Shown here: piece by piece, positions 12,061 to 22,474 of the stretch
How positions within the stretch are numbered: position 1 is the first letter of the stretch
Layout: each line of letters opens with the position of its first letter
Origin: Lycorma delicatula
Lineage: Eukaryota > Arthropoda > Insecta > Hemiptera > Fulgoridae
Assembly: GCF_047948215.1 (NCBI RefSeq)
Contig: NC_134467.1
Span: forward strand, 36,051,020 to 36,115,019
DNA: 64,000 nucleotides
Direction of reading: 5' to 3'
Program-made: the position numbers and the translations under genes
Notes under the pieces: generated by a model
What the model was told of the DNA's origin: nothing
The model's input: the letters and a program-made list of their open reading frames with translations, nothing else
The model's database searches: none

Positions 12061-12393
12061 ATGATAGTGATAATAATATATATTATTTTTACAGTGATCC
12101 TATCGAGGTCACCATATATTTTTATAAAATCTGATTCTACTGCTACGTATGAAGAATCGATTGGCAGTAGTAGTTCACCAGAAATGATTAGGAACAGGAA
12201 AATAATAATGGAACAACCTATAAGAAATAAATCATCGAACGATTTTTTACCTTACAATTATACTAACGTTGTTAAGGGTATTAGAGAAGTAAGTAATCTA
12301 CGAAAAATGTCGTTTACGCACCTGAAGTTACCTTTAAAGAATACTACCGATTTACCTTACCTAACATGGGATGACGTGTTCAAAATTAGACGA
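12061..12393 (+). CDS. Possible first exon of a secreted host protein
   Basis: This is the only open frame with balanced, non-transposon composition. It encodes 111 codons from ATG to a consensus splice donor (CGA|GTAAGT, donor GT at 12394), ending in phase 0. Without splicing the frame stays open only to 12435. Residues 1-15 (MIVIIIYIIFTVILS) form a hydrophobic signal-peptide-like segment. Three N-glycosylation sequons follow (NKS, NYT, NTT), and the exon ends FKIRR, a dibasic motif. These traits suggest a secretory-pathway protein. A second GTAAGTAAT occurs in frame upstream (about 12289) and could be an alternative donor. I recognise no family and see no second exon in the window. A chance open frame in AT-rich DNA remains possible. 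Confidence 0.35.
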
Positions 12394-12435
12394 GTAAGTA
12401 ATGCATATGTATACAATTCCTTTTTATTTTCTTAA

Positions 12436-12904
12436 TATTTATTTTGAATATTAATAATATTATTTTTAAATTTTAATAAAAAATAATTTTATGAATGGTG
12501 GGTAAAGAATAATTAAGAAAAAATATTTATAATAAGTTACAAAAATTTTAGTGATATCATATAATCTTAAAAAACGGTTACAAAATTTTATTAAGCCAAA
12601 AGAATCTTGAACGAGTAAAGAGACAAATAAATAATGGTAATTTGATTTATTATAAAAACAAGCAGCAAGATTATTTTTGTTTTTATTCTTTGCCGGTTGA
12701 TTATATTACAAAATAAGGTTAAACTTCACACCAATTACAATGACTAATTTTGCTGGTTAAAAAAAACTTATGAAAATAATATTAAATGTTCTTAATTGAG
12801 AAAAATTAAAATTCGTAAAATTATTAAAAAAAAATCTCTTCTCATTTGGTTCAAATAAAAAATTTCCGTTATTAAAACTTATATTTCAAACCATAAATTA
12901 ATCG
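12436..12904. other. AT-rich non-coding DNA
   Basis: No feature was seen. If the exon above is real, this is the start of its intron. Confidence 0.5.
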
Positions 12905-13064
12905 CGCCGACTTCCATGGCGCGAAAGGTAGCCTTTTTGGCCTTTCATTCGAAGGTTCTGGATTTGAATCCCGGTCAAGCATAGCATTTTTCATGCGCTA
13001 CATATCTATATCCCACGCACAAGCTTCAAGTTTATATGGCGATATCATCAAGAAGAAAAAAAAA
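12905..13064 (+). mobile_element. SINE-B copy
   Basis: tRNA-like head (CTTCCATGGCGCGAAAGGTAGC, GGCCTTTCATTCGAAGG), then a degenerate B box (GGATTTGAATCCCGGTC) and the CAAGCATAGCA body. It ends in an A-rich tail at 13055-13064. Confidence 0.8.
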
Positions 13065-13606
13065 CGCTGCTTAGTATCATTACGAAGACCTCTCTACGCC
13101 TTAAATACCTCTCAGACGAAGCGGGCACAAATGAATCATTAATTCAGCTTGGGAAACGGGATAAAACGTAAAAATAACGAGAGATTTATATATCTCCCCA
13201 GTAATCGCAAAGCTTTAAAAAAAACTCCCTAACTGGAATTTCATTGTTTTAACCGGGCGACAATTATTTATTTGGTGGTTATATTTTATTTTATTTAATT
13301 CATGGACAGAATTTTTTGTATTGTATTCTGATCCTTTATACGATTTTGAAAAGATTTACCGGGGCTGACCTTGGAAAACTAGCCGTTTATGTTCTCCAGG
13401 CATTATTCAACTTCAGTTCGTACGCTGAAGTCCTTTTGGTGCTAACGCCTCTTGTCGTAACAAAAATGAGCTACTTGGGGGCCCTAGTTGTTGGAGAATA
13501 CAACGCACACGCCTCGCCAGAAGGAGTTGCATGTTCTGGGAGGACATAGATGTAAATGTTAATGAAAGTTAGAAAGTTGCTTTCATTCGGGTTGCCTTCA
13601 TTATAG
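13065..13606. other. Unassigned, moderately GC-rich stretch
   Basis: It is less AT-rich than its surroundings between 13350 and 13560. An open frame at 13316-13549 has no recognisable domain and could be part of an old retroelement. No boundary features were found. Confidence 0.4.
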
Positions 13607-13790
13607 CCCAGCGGGCTGATCTAGTGCTGAACTTGTCACCAATAGACCAACCTAACCAGAATAGTTCTAAAAATCAAAACCTAATAAAAGCAGTTACTTT
13701 TTTACGGATTTGAATACTAGATCATGGATACCGTTGTTCTTTGGTGGTTGGGTTTCAATTAATCACACATCTTATAGGATTATCGACCGT
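13607..13790 (+). mobile_element. SINE-A copy, 3'-truncated
   Basis: It begins CCCAGCGGGCTGATCTAGTG, matching the SINE-A head. It continues through TTTGAATACTAGATCATGG and GGTGGTTGGGTTTCAATTAA, then stops. The tail half of a second, oppositely oriented SINE-A follows immediately. Confidence 0.75.
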
Positions 13791-13839
13791 TTCCTTTCTT
13801 TTTCCTGTTTAGCCTCCGTTAATTACCTTTCAGCTAATA

Positions 13840-15160
13840 CAGGGTTACCTGTAATAAAAGAATAGTACGGTTTTGAACATGGTTTAAATTAAAACAGAAT
13901 TACTTACAGCTTATGTTTTTAATTTTTCAAATCTGTCGTCTCAAACATTTTTTTGCATAATTAATAAATTTCAATATGTGCGCCCTTAGTCACTCGACAA
14001 ATGTTCAAACGATACTCAACTTCTCTCCAAACATTAGTTAACATTTCTTCGTTAACGGTTGTCATCGCTTCATTAATCCTGCTTTTTAAGCGGTTTAGGT
14101 CGCGAATTTTTTGTGTATAAACAACGCTTTTGATGTACCCCAGACCTGACATAGGTCTGGACTCCTTGGAGGGCAAAGTATGGGTCCTTGCCGGCCTATC
14201 CATCGGTCTCCAAATTTTTCATTCAAAGCGTCCGTAACCGATGCATTGAAGTGCGAGGGAGCACCATCTTGTTGGAAATGAAATTGATGAATGTTTTCGA
14301 GTTCGGCTGAGGAAAGCAATAATTGGTTAACATTTCAAGATACACAACTTCATTAATTGTTTTTTCAGCAAAGAAGAAAGGCCCTATTACACGATTTTTC
14401 CTCACACCGCACCAAACATTAACTTTAGTGAATCGCGTTGTTTCTCTATAATTGCGTGTGGGTTTCAGAGCCTCGTATTCGTGAATTGTGTCTGTTGACG
14501 CATCCATTCACATGGAATGTAGCTTCGTCTGTAAAAATTATATCGTCTAATAATGATTCGTTTTCAGTTATTCTGTCCGACATTTCAACAGCGTAATTGT
14601 AACGTTTTACACCATCATCGGGTTTCAATTCCTGCAGTATCTGGATTTTATAAGCGTGTAATTTCAGTTTTTTACGTAAAACTTTGTGAACTGTTGATTT
14701 TGGAATACCTAATTCGACGCTTCGACGGGGGATTGACTTCCCAGGACTTCTACTTGCCGATTGTCTAATTAGTTAACCGTTTCGTCTGGTACACTTGGTC
14801 TGCCGGTTGATTTCTGTTTCTTAACCGATCCAGTTTCTTCGAATCATTTGAACCGACGTGTTATGTTATTTTTGTGTGGTGGATCTCTTCCGAATTCACG
14901 TCGAAACGCACGTTGAACTAAAATTACGGATTTTAATTCAGCCATCAATAAAACACACTTTGCTTTGTCTTTATCCGAGAACATAGTAACTCACTAAACT
15001 CACCGCTACAACAATACAAGAACTCACGTTGTGGTTACAACTGCTGATAAACAACCTTTTGGGTTGGAGGCTTTCAGGGATACCAATATAACATCTAGAA
15101 ATTTCCCTACGATTTTCCCATGAATTACTGAAACCGCACCATTCTTTTATGATAGCCCTG
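13840..15160 (-). mobile_element. DD41D mariner element, full-length copy
   Basis: Its terminal inverted repeats are AATAAAAGAATAGTACGGTT at the left and AACCGCACCATTCTTTTAT near the right end. TA precedes the left end (13838-13839). The right TA has decayed to TG. The length of 1321 bp agrees with the other two copies (1334 and 1324 bp). It sits inside SINE-A. Confidence 0.92.
13961..14984 (-). pseudogene. DD41D mariner transposase (broken)
   Basis: It is translated from ATG at 14984 (MFSDKDKAK) to TAA at 13961. It would be a nuclear transposase acting at TA dinucleotides. The N-terminal helix-turn-helix DNA-binding region is followed by the catalytic core: first Asp in IIFTDEATFHVNG, second in FQQDGAPSHFNAS. 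The third Asp region is damaged, with a local inverted duplication at 14140-14160 replacing the codons after PPRSPDL. The C-terminus (KIRDLNRLKSRINEAMT..VEYRLNICR) is preserved. Frameshifts split it into at least four frames. In intact relatives here, 41 residues separate the last two Asp residues, which defines the DD41D (rosa-like) group. The group name is family knowledge. The count is direct. Confidence 0.92.
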
Positions 15161-15383
15161 TGCTTCAGAGGATGAATTAGGATGATATGTATGAGTATAA
15201 ATGAAGTACAGTCTTATACAGTCCCAGTTTGACCATTCCTGAGATGTGTAGTTAATTGAAACCCAACCACCAAAGAACACCGGTATCCACGATCTATTAT
15301 TCAAATCCATGTAAAAATAACTGACTTTACTAGGATTTGAACACTGGAACTCTCGACTTCCAAATCACCTGATTTGGGAAGAC

Positions 15384-15419
<36 letters not shown>

Positions 15420-15421
<2 letters not shown>

Positions 15422-15812
15422 TACTCATTCATCCTCTAAATTAATACCTTACGATGATTGCGGAGGCTAAACTGAAAAATAGAAGCTGTCTTCATCATCA
15501 TGCCTCGGCTGGATTCAGGATGGACCGAGTTCAATCCGTTGTAATTGGATAATTACAAAGAAAATACGATTTAGTCGAGCTCTAAATCACCCTTAAATCC
15601 TCAGACGATAAAAATCTATTAATTTCCATGTTATATGAAATAAAAACGATTTTTATGTCTTTCGTGTGAATTTTCTTTCAACAGTGTCAATTTTCTTTAA
15701 ACAGTGGGTGAAAAGCGTTAAATATTTTATTTAAAAAAATAAACTTCCGTAGGCTATTAATATAACTGTTGATACTAAATGTACCTGTTTATAATTTCTT
15801 TAAATGTCACAT
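15420..15812. other. Unassigned sequence
   Basis: The first part (15420-15500) resembles a plus-strand SINE-A tail (CATACTCATTCATCCTCTAA, GGAGGCTAAACTGAAAAA). It faces the split SINE across the (TA)n tract. The remainder shows nothing recognisable. Confidence 0.5.
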
Positions 15813-15883
15813 GTTTAAGCATGTGTTGAATGGGATTCGAACCCGGGACCTTGAATGAAAAATCGAGACACTACCACTCTTAA
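15813..15883 (-). mobile_element. SINE-B fragment, interrupted by a LINE
   Basis: It contains GGGATTCGAACCCGGGACC, the complement of a good Pol III B box, and GAGACACTACCACTC from the SINE-B head. LINE copy L3 is inserted at ACCACTCTTAA. The head beyond this point is too diverged to follow after 17036. Confidence 0.75.
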
Positions 15884-17012
15884 TTTCTTAGATAGAAGAT
15901 TAAAGAAAAACAAACCAACATACTTGGCGTTAATAGACCTAGAAAAGGCTTTTGATAACGTAGACTGGAATAAAATGTTCAGCATTTTAAAAAACTTAGG
16001 GTTCAAATACAGAGATAGAAGAACAATTGCTAACATGTACAGGAACCAAACAGCAACAGTAACAATTGAAGAACATAAGAAAGAAGCCGTAATAAGAAAG
16101 GGAGTCCGACAAGGATGTTCCCTATCTCCGTTACTTTTTAATCTTTACATGGAACTAGCTGTTAATGATGTCAAAGACAAATTTAGATTCGGAGTAACAG
16201 GACAAGGTGAAAGAATGCTACGATTTGCTACGATAAAGATGCTACGATTTGCTGATGATATAGTAATTCTAGCCGAGAGTAAAAAGGATCTAGAAGAAAC
16301 AATGAACGGCATAGATGAAGTCCTACGCAAGAACTATCGCATGAAAATAAACAAGAACAAAACAAAAGTAATAAAATGTAGTAGAAATAACAAAGATGGA
16401 CCGCTGAATGTGAAAATAGGAGGAGAAAAGATTATGGAGGTAGAAGAATTTTGTTATTTGGGAAGTAAAATTACTAAAGTTGGACGAAGCAGGAGCGATA
16501 TAAAATGCCGAATAGCACAAGCTAAACGAGCCTTCAGTAAGAAATATAATTTGTTTACATCAAAAATTAATTTAAATGTCAGGAAAAGATTTTTGAAAGT
16601 GTACGTTTGGAGTGTCGCTTTATATGGAAGTGAAACTTGGACAATCGGAGTATCTGAGAAGAAAAGATTAGAAGCTTTTGAAATGTGGTGCTACAGGAGA
16701 ATGTTAAAAATCAGATAGGTGGATAAAGTGACAAATGAAGAGGTATTGCGGCAAATAGATGAAGAAAGAAGCATTTGGAAAAATATAGTTAAAAGAAGAG
16801 ACAGACTTATAGGCCACATATTAAGGCATCCTGGAATAGTCGCTTTAATATTGGAAGGACAGGTAGAAGGGAAAAATTGTGTAGGCAGGCCACGTTTGGA
16901 GTATGTAAAACAAATTGTTGGGGATGTAGGATGTAGAGGGTATACTGAAATGAAACGACTAGCACTAGATAGGGAATCTTGGAGAGCTGCATCAAACCAG
17001 TCAAATGACTGA
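15884..17012 (+). pseudogene. LINE reverse transcriptase, one nonsense codon
   Basis: One frame spans the whole insert, interrupted only by TAG at 16716-16718, where sister copies have TGG (KIRWVDKV). Reverse-transcriptase motifs, in order: LIDLEKAFDNVDW (motif A), RKGVRQGCSLSPLLFNLY (motif B), MLRFADDIVILAES (motif C, catalytic Asp-Asp). The C-terminal RRDRLIGHILRHPG..GRPRLEYVKQI..LDRESWRAASNQS region is typical of arthropod LINE second ORFs. A 24-bp in-frame tandem duplication (15-bp core at 16215-16229 and again at 16239-16253) adds eight residues just before FADD. The N-terminal endonuclease and first reverse-transcriptase blocks are missing through 5' truncation. It is not functional, but it looks young. 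Confidence 0.93.
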
Positions 17013-17025
17013 AGACAAAAAAAAA
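15884..17025 (+). mobile_element. LINE copy L3, 5'-truncated, with TSD
   Basis: It is flanked by perfect 11-bp target-site duplications, ACCACTCTTAA, at 15873-15883 and 17026-17036. The 3' end is TGACTGAAGAC plus an A-tail. 5' truncation, an A-tail and a duplication show insertion by target-primed reverse transcription. It is the best-preserved LINE copy in the window. Confidence 0.95.
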
Positions 17026-17036
17026 ACCACTCTTAA

Positions 17037-18225
17037 ATATTTCTACTATTAAATAATTCAAGTTTAATATAAGTAGTGATAGAGAGAGAAAGAAAGAGAT
17101 AGAGAGGGAGTGAGAGAGTAATTGCAATGGATGGTAATCAGATAATTACGTTGTAACTAGCAGGATGAATTGAACATCATTATATAATACAGCCTCATAG
17201 GTCTAGGTGGTGATTTTCCATTTTTTATCTAAGTATCATTCTACACGATAACTAATACATTGGAATAAGGATTTATTTTTTCTGTAAACAGTCTATTTTT
17301 TTTCTAAAATCGTTAGATTAATTCTTATTTTCAAGAATATATATTATTTTTAAACTGTTATACAAAAATATTATAGAAAATTTCACTTATCAACCCAGAC
17401 ATTTCTTAGTTTCATTTTACTATCCTGAAATGTCGTACTAATAAGAACAGGATATACTTTTGACCCATACTTGCTACTTTAACAAACCAAATTTTCATAA
17501 TTTTTTCACTCTTCTGTCGTCATCTCTTTCAAACAAACGTCTTTGTAGTATTTTAAAGATAAGAGATCTTGTTATTTTATGATTATAAGTTTCCTATGAT
17601 CAATCCAAATTTTCATGTGTTTTACGATAATATAATTTGATAAAAATAGTTGAAAAAAAATTTTCCTTAACTTTTGTCTCTCTTCTTGATTAATTTTACA
17701 ACTATAAGAAATTGAAATCGTCCCTCAAATTGATTAAACAGTTAGGAAATTTTGATCTGTTATAAAATATGATATAGTTAAAGGAACCTTTTATCAATTT
17801 TTTTCTACATCTTGGAATAGATTTTAGATAATTTTACAAATTTTGAAAATAAAATTTTTATTACTAAACGATTAATGGATAGTTATATATTACATAATTA
17901 TCAGTCACTTGTTTTAAATTGAATACAGGGCTACTAATATAAGAATTTAAAAGTATCGTACTTTTTTATTTTTGTATATTATTCAATGATGAATTTTTAA
18001 TTTGGTAATCATTAAATTATAAGTTGTAACTATATTGGGGTTATTTTTACAAATCTTAATTGAGAATCAAATCTGGAAACTTTTCGAAAGATTTTTTTTT
18101 TTGGGGGGGGGGGAAGGAAATTCGCTGTCGTAAGAATCAGATTTTTTTCTTTTTAATACATATGTTTGTCTCTTTACTCATAATACTACCCGTACAAAAT
18201 AAATTAAAAAATTTATTTGTTTATA
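17037..18225. other. AT-rich intergenic DNA
   Basis: A purine-rich GAGA/GAAA tract lies at about 17079-17117 and a G run at about 18105-18114. Nothing else could be supported. Confidence 0.6.
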
Positions 18226-20596
18226 CAAAGTGTTTCTAAAATGGTGACCTGGATATACTTTTTCGGATTCTACTTGTAAAATTATCCTTAAGAAAAATGG
18301 CAATTTTTCCTTCGTTTTCCCCTTGTCCACCATTTTGTTATTTTTATATAAAAATTTATATCTCAAGTTCGAATAAATGAATCGCATTAATATTTAGTAA
18401 GCGTCTAAGTAAGAAAGTTGTAAAATTATTAAAAAATCAGAACTTAAATACCTTTGAAAATTACAAAATAGTGGCCCATGTTTATTTTTCAATCAGTTAC
18501 ATTTCCATAAATATTGGTGTAATCAAAATTAATGTTTCTAAAATATTAGGCCTTTTATTTTGAACAAAATGACATTTTATTTTTTTAAATCGGTTATCAA
18601 ATAGTCGAGTTATGGCAGAAAATTCATGTTGTAATTTTGTGTCTGTTTTCATGTCATTCACTTTACGTTCAATTCGATTAAATATTAATTATTTGTATTT
18701 ATTGTTAATCCTAGTATTATAAATTATTATCAAATTAAGTAATTTTTTTTTGTCTTCAGTCATTTGACTGGTTTGATGCAGCTCTCCAAGATTCCCTATC
18801 TAGGGCTAGTTGTTTCATTTCGGTATACCCTCTACATCCTACATCCCTAACAATTTGTTTTACATATTCCAAACGTTGCCTGCCTACACAATTTTTCCCT
18901 TCTACCTGTCCCTCCAATATTAAAGTGACTATTCCAGGATGCCTTAATATGTGGCCTATAAATCTGTTCCTTCTTTTACCTACATTTTTCCAAATGCTTC
19001 TTTCTTCATCGATTATTCACTTGTCACTTCCACCCATATGATTTTTAACATGCCTATATAGCACTACATTTCAAAAGCTTCTAATATTTTCTTCTCAGCT
19101 AGTCCGATCGTCCAAGTTTCACTTCCATAAAAAGCGACGCTCCAAACATATACTTTCAAAAATCTTTTCCTGACATTTAAATTAATTTTTGATGTAAACA
19201 AATTATATTTCTGACTGAAAACTCGTTTCTCCTGTGCTATTGAGCATTTTATATCGCTCGTGCTTCGTCCATCTTTAGTAATTCTACTTTCCAAATAACA
19301 AAATTCTTCTACCTCCATAATCTTTTCTCCTCCTATTTTCACATTCAGTGGTCCATCTTTGTTATTTCTATTACATTTCATTACTTTTGTTTTGTTCTTG
19401 TTTATTTTCATGCGATAGTTCTTGCGTAGGACTTCATCTATGCCGTTCATTGTTTATTCTAAATCCTTTTTACTCTCGGCTAGAATTACTATATCATCAG
19501 CAAATCGTAGCATCTTTATCTTTTCACCTTGTACTGTTACTCCGAATCTAAATTGTTCTTTAACATCATTAACTGCTAGTTCCATGTAAAGATTAAAAAG
19601 TAACGGAGATAGGGAACATCCTTGTCGGACTCCCTTTCTTATTACGGCTTCTTTCTTATGTTCTTCAATTATTACTGTTTGGTTCCTGTAAATGTTAGTA
19701 ATCGTTCTTCTATCTCTGTACTTGAACCCTAATTTTTTTAAAATGCTGAACATTTTATTCCAGTCTACATTATGGAATCCCTTTTGTAGGTCTATAAATG
19801 CCAAGTTTGTTGGTTTGTTTTCCTTTAATCTTCCTTCAACTATTAACTGAGCCCTAAAATTGCTTCCCTTTTCCCTATACATTTTCTGAAAATAAATTGG
19901 TCTTCTCCTAACACTTTAGGATAGATGGACACAAGTGGACCTCTTAATTCTTGTGTACAGAATTCTAGTTAAAATTTTTGATGCATGGCTAGTTAAGCTA
20001 ATTGTAAAAATCGTAGCATCTTTATCTTTTCACCTTGTACTGTTACTCCGAATCTAAATTGTTCTTTAACATCATTGATTCCTAGTTGCTTTTTTTTTCC
20101 GGGACAGCGTGAACGCAGAAATTAAGTAATAATTTTCTCATAACAAAAGACCTAATAATTGTGACATAAAATTACAACATTAGTTTTTCCCCATAAGTCG
20201 ACTATTTATTGAATAATTTTCAAAATTAAAAAACCATTTTGTTCAAAATAAAAGGATTAATATTTTTTTGTAAAACATAAATTTCCATAAAACTAATATT
20301 TATGGAGTTATAACCAATCGAAAAATAAACATGGCCACCATTTTGTAATTTACGAAAATATTTAAGTCCTGTTTTTTTTGCTAATTTTAAAAGTATATTA
20401 CCAAGACGTTTACGAAATATTAACGTGATAAATTTATCCAAACTTGAGATATAAATTTTTATATAAAAAATAATAAAATGATTGACAGGAGGAGAACGAA
20501 GGAGAAATCGACATTTTTGCTAAGGATATTTTTTTGTTTAGTTTTATAAGTAGAATCCGAAAAGTATATCCTGTTCACCATTTTAGAAACACTCTG
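18226..20596 (+). mobile_element. Complete palindromic Tc1/mariner-type MITE
   Basis: It is flanked by TA (18224-18225 and 20597-20598), with ends AGTGTTTCTAAAATGGTG and CACCATTTTAGAAACACT. With the nested LINE and its duplicated site removed, it is about 984 bp. Almost the entire element is one inverted repeat: GGCCTTTTATTTTGAACAAA on the left mirrors TTTGTTCAAAATAAAAGG on the right (with 1-2 mismatches), and CATGTTTATTTTTC mirrors GAAAAATAAACATG. It has no transposase and is presumably mobilised in trans by a Tc1/mariner transposase. Transcripts would fold into a hairpin of nearly 500 bp. Confidence 0.9.
18744..20118 (-). mobile_element. LINE copy L4 inside the MITE, with TSD
   Basis: It is flanked by perfect 12-bp duplications, AAATTAAGTAAT, at 18732-18743 and 20119-20130. 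The 3' end (T run then GTCTTCAG on the plus strand) is at the left. The reverse-transcriptase frame survives in two pieces: 19454-19882, with VRQGCSLSPLLFNLYMEL and MLRFADDIVILAES, and 19064-19450, with KNYRMKINKNKTKVMKCNRN. The 5' end is chimeric: about 20008-20078 repeats, in the same orientation, the segment already present at 19500-19570, followed by about 40 bp of unrelated sequence. It is inactive. Confidence 0.93.
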
Positions 20597-20598
20597 TA

Positions 20599-21397
20599 TA
20601 TATATATATATCTTGTATATATAATGTGTGTTTTAATTATAACAAACACATTTAATTTTTTTTTTAGAAAATATTAAAACCGTTTTAATTTGGATTTATT
20701 AGAAATTGAAAAACAAATTTAAAATAAAAAAACCTAAGTTATTTATTCAAAAGAAGATAAGAATCAAAAAAAAATTGTTATAATCATATCTCATCTTATA
20801 AAACGTATGTCCACCAACCTAAAAATACTGAAATTACTTTTAACAAGAAAAAATAAAAATATTTTGTTATATTTTAATTTATTTTGCTCAAATTTGAAAA
20901 TTGATAAAATATATAAAATTTAAATCAACCTGTGTTTGATGTAATAAAATTTTTTATTTTATTATCACAACTTGAAGTTTTATAGAACAAACTTAATTGA
21001 TACTTTTTTTTATTTAAAAAAAGAAGAAAAAGTGTTTTGCTATCAAAAGAATTCCTTTTCGAAAAAGGACCGTAGTTTAAAATATAAAAAATGATATTTT
21101 ATTTTTCCAAAGGATAAATTTAGAAAAACTATTATTATATTTTTCTTTTTCTTCTTCTAAGGGTTAGGCCTTAAACCTATTCTGACAACCATCACAATCA
21201 CGGTCTGTCTCTGTTCCTTTTCCCCATTAGTCGAAAGCAGAACACCGCCACTGGTAATATATCTTCTTATCATTCATGAAAGAATGATAAATGAAATATT
21301 AGAATTAAAAATATTTCTGTTACATCATTATTTCTGTTATTTCATTTGTTACATTGCCTCAATTATTTCAATAAAATATTTACTTTGAAAGTCAGTC
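20599..21397. other. AT-rich intergenic DNA
   Basis: Nothing recognisable beyond A/T runs and a short TA tract at about 20600. Confidence 0.6.
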
Positions 21398-21545
21398 TTT
21401 GTAGAGGAGTGGTCTTCATTCTGAAGTCCAGGATTCGAATACCCCGGTCAAGACACGATAATTTTCATAGGTTACAAAATTTTCATGTTCATATTCCCAC
21501 GTACATATACGTTCTTTGGCATATTAATTCATCACACAAAAAAGT
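21398..21545 (+). mobile_element. SINE-B copy, degenerate
   Basis: It keeps GAGGAGTGGTCTTCATTCTG (head), AGGATTCGAATACCCCGGTC (B box, diverged) and CAAGACACGATAATTTTCAT (body). Confidence 0.65.
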
Positions 21546-21765
21546 TATGTTAAATTTATATTTTATTTAACAAAAAATATTTTGTTTCATCCAACGAACC
21601 AAAACAAATATTTAAAAAATATATACTTTTAAAAATAAAAATTTCTAAATAGGTTGTCTCAAAAATAATCCGTTTCCAAACTACTTCAGCCACTACCTTA
21701 TTAAAAAAAGGGCCAAATAAATTGTTTAATAATACATAAAAAAGCGCCAGGTTTTTTATGTATTT

Positions 21766-21915
21766 TTGAATTCGAGAGTTCTAAGGTTCAATTCCTTGTA
21801 AAAACATTGCTTTTATGTGGATTTGACCGCTAGACTGTGGATAACGGTATTCTTTGGTGGTTGGGTATCAATTAACCAAACGTTTCAGGAGTGGTAGACC
21901 TAAGCCTGTTCCAAA
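21766..21915 (+). mobile_element. SINE-A fragment
   Basis: It contains GAGAGTTCTAAGGTTCAATTCC, TGGATTTGACCGCTAGACTG and TTCTTTGGTGGTTGGGTATC, all characteristic of the SINE-A body. Both ends are missing or diverged. Confidence 0.75.
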
Positions 21916-21984
21916 CATGTTTACCAGTACATTTACACTAACATTGCAGCTACGTCGGTCCTGGTAAACTGGTAGCAGTAATTA

Positions 21985-22380
21985 CATTGTTTTTTAACCC
22001 TTCCTCCCGGAACCAGAAACTCAAATAAGCATGAACAGGGTTCCAGGAGGTGCCTTCGCCTCTAGCCGCTAGATGAGGGAAACACCAGGCCCGGCTATAT
22101 ATCTATCATCCAGGAACCGGGACTCAGTTTTTTTTTCTTCGTCTCTAACGGGGACACCCTTGAAAGGACGGGCTCGCCGGGACTCAGTCTTTTAGTTCAA
22201 GGGCTAAAAGACTCCCTGCACTTCATTACCACCGCCAACCCGTGCAAGCACGGGCGAACAACAGCTCCGTACAAAGCTGTTCCTCACCCCCTCGCTGGCC
22301 GATATTTCATTTGAAGTATTCCCGACACAAAATCCGTCACTGTGTCAAAGTCCACCCGACATCGTTCCAACGATGGTAAT
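21985..22380 (-). mobile_element. GC-rich insertion, probable retroelement fragment
   Basis: This sharply bounded GC-rich block begins after a T run (GTTTTTTAACCC), as expected for a poly(A)-tailed element on the minus strand. Imperfect flanking repeats (GTAATTACAT near 21981, GTAATTATAT near 22376) may be a target-site duplication. Two stem-loops are visible: CCCGTGCAAGCACGGG at about 22242 and AACAGCT..AGCTGTT at about 22259. I do not recognise the family. Confidence 0.55.
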
Positions 22381-22474
22381 TATATTTACATTTGCTTATA
22401 TACCCACACTCAGACCCGGTAGTAGCTGGAAAAGTTGTTGCAAAATATAAACAAACCTTAAAAAAAAGTTGGTA

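Larger units (their letters stand above)
13791..15388 (-). mobile_element. SINE-A copy split by a mariner insertion
   Basis: The tail (TTTCCTGTTTAGCCTCCG..TTACC) lies at 13791-13839. The rest of the SINE (CTTCAGAGGATGAATTAGG to the head) lies at 15161-15388. The two parts join into one SINE when the DD41D mariner at 13840-15160 is removed. The head end is lost in a (TA)n tract at 15388-15419. Confidence 0.88.

Noticed and set aside
13316..13549. A 77-residue protein
   Set aside because: There is no signal, domain or splice support. The stretch is less AT-rich, which alone can leave a frame open.
16145..16520. Minus-strand frames opposite the LINE copies (also at 10024, 19348, 36844, 57648)
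   Set aside because: They recur because the LINE recurs, and they lie antisense to a recognisable reverse transcriptase.
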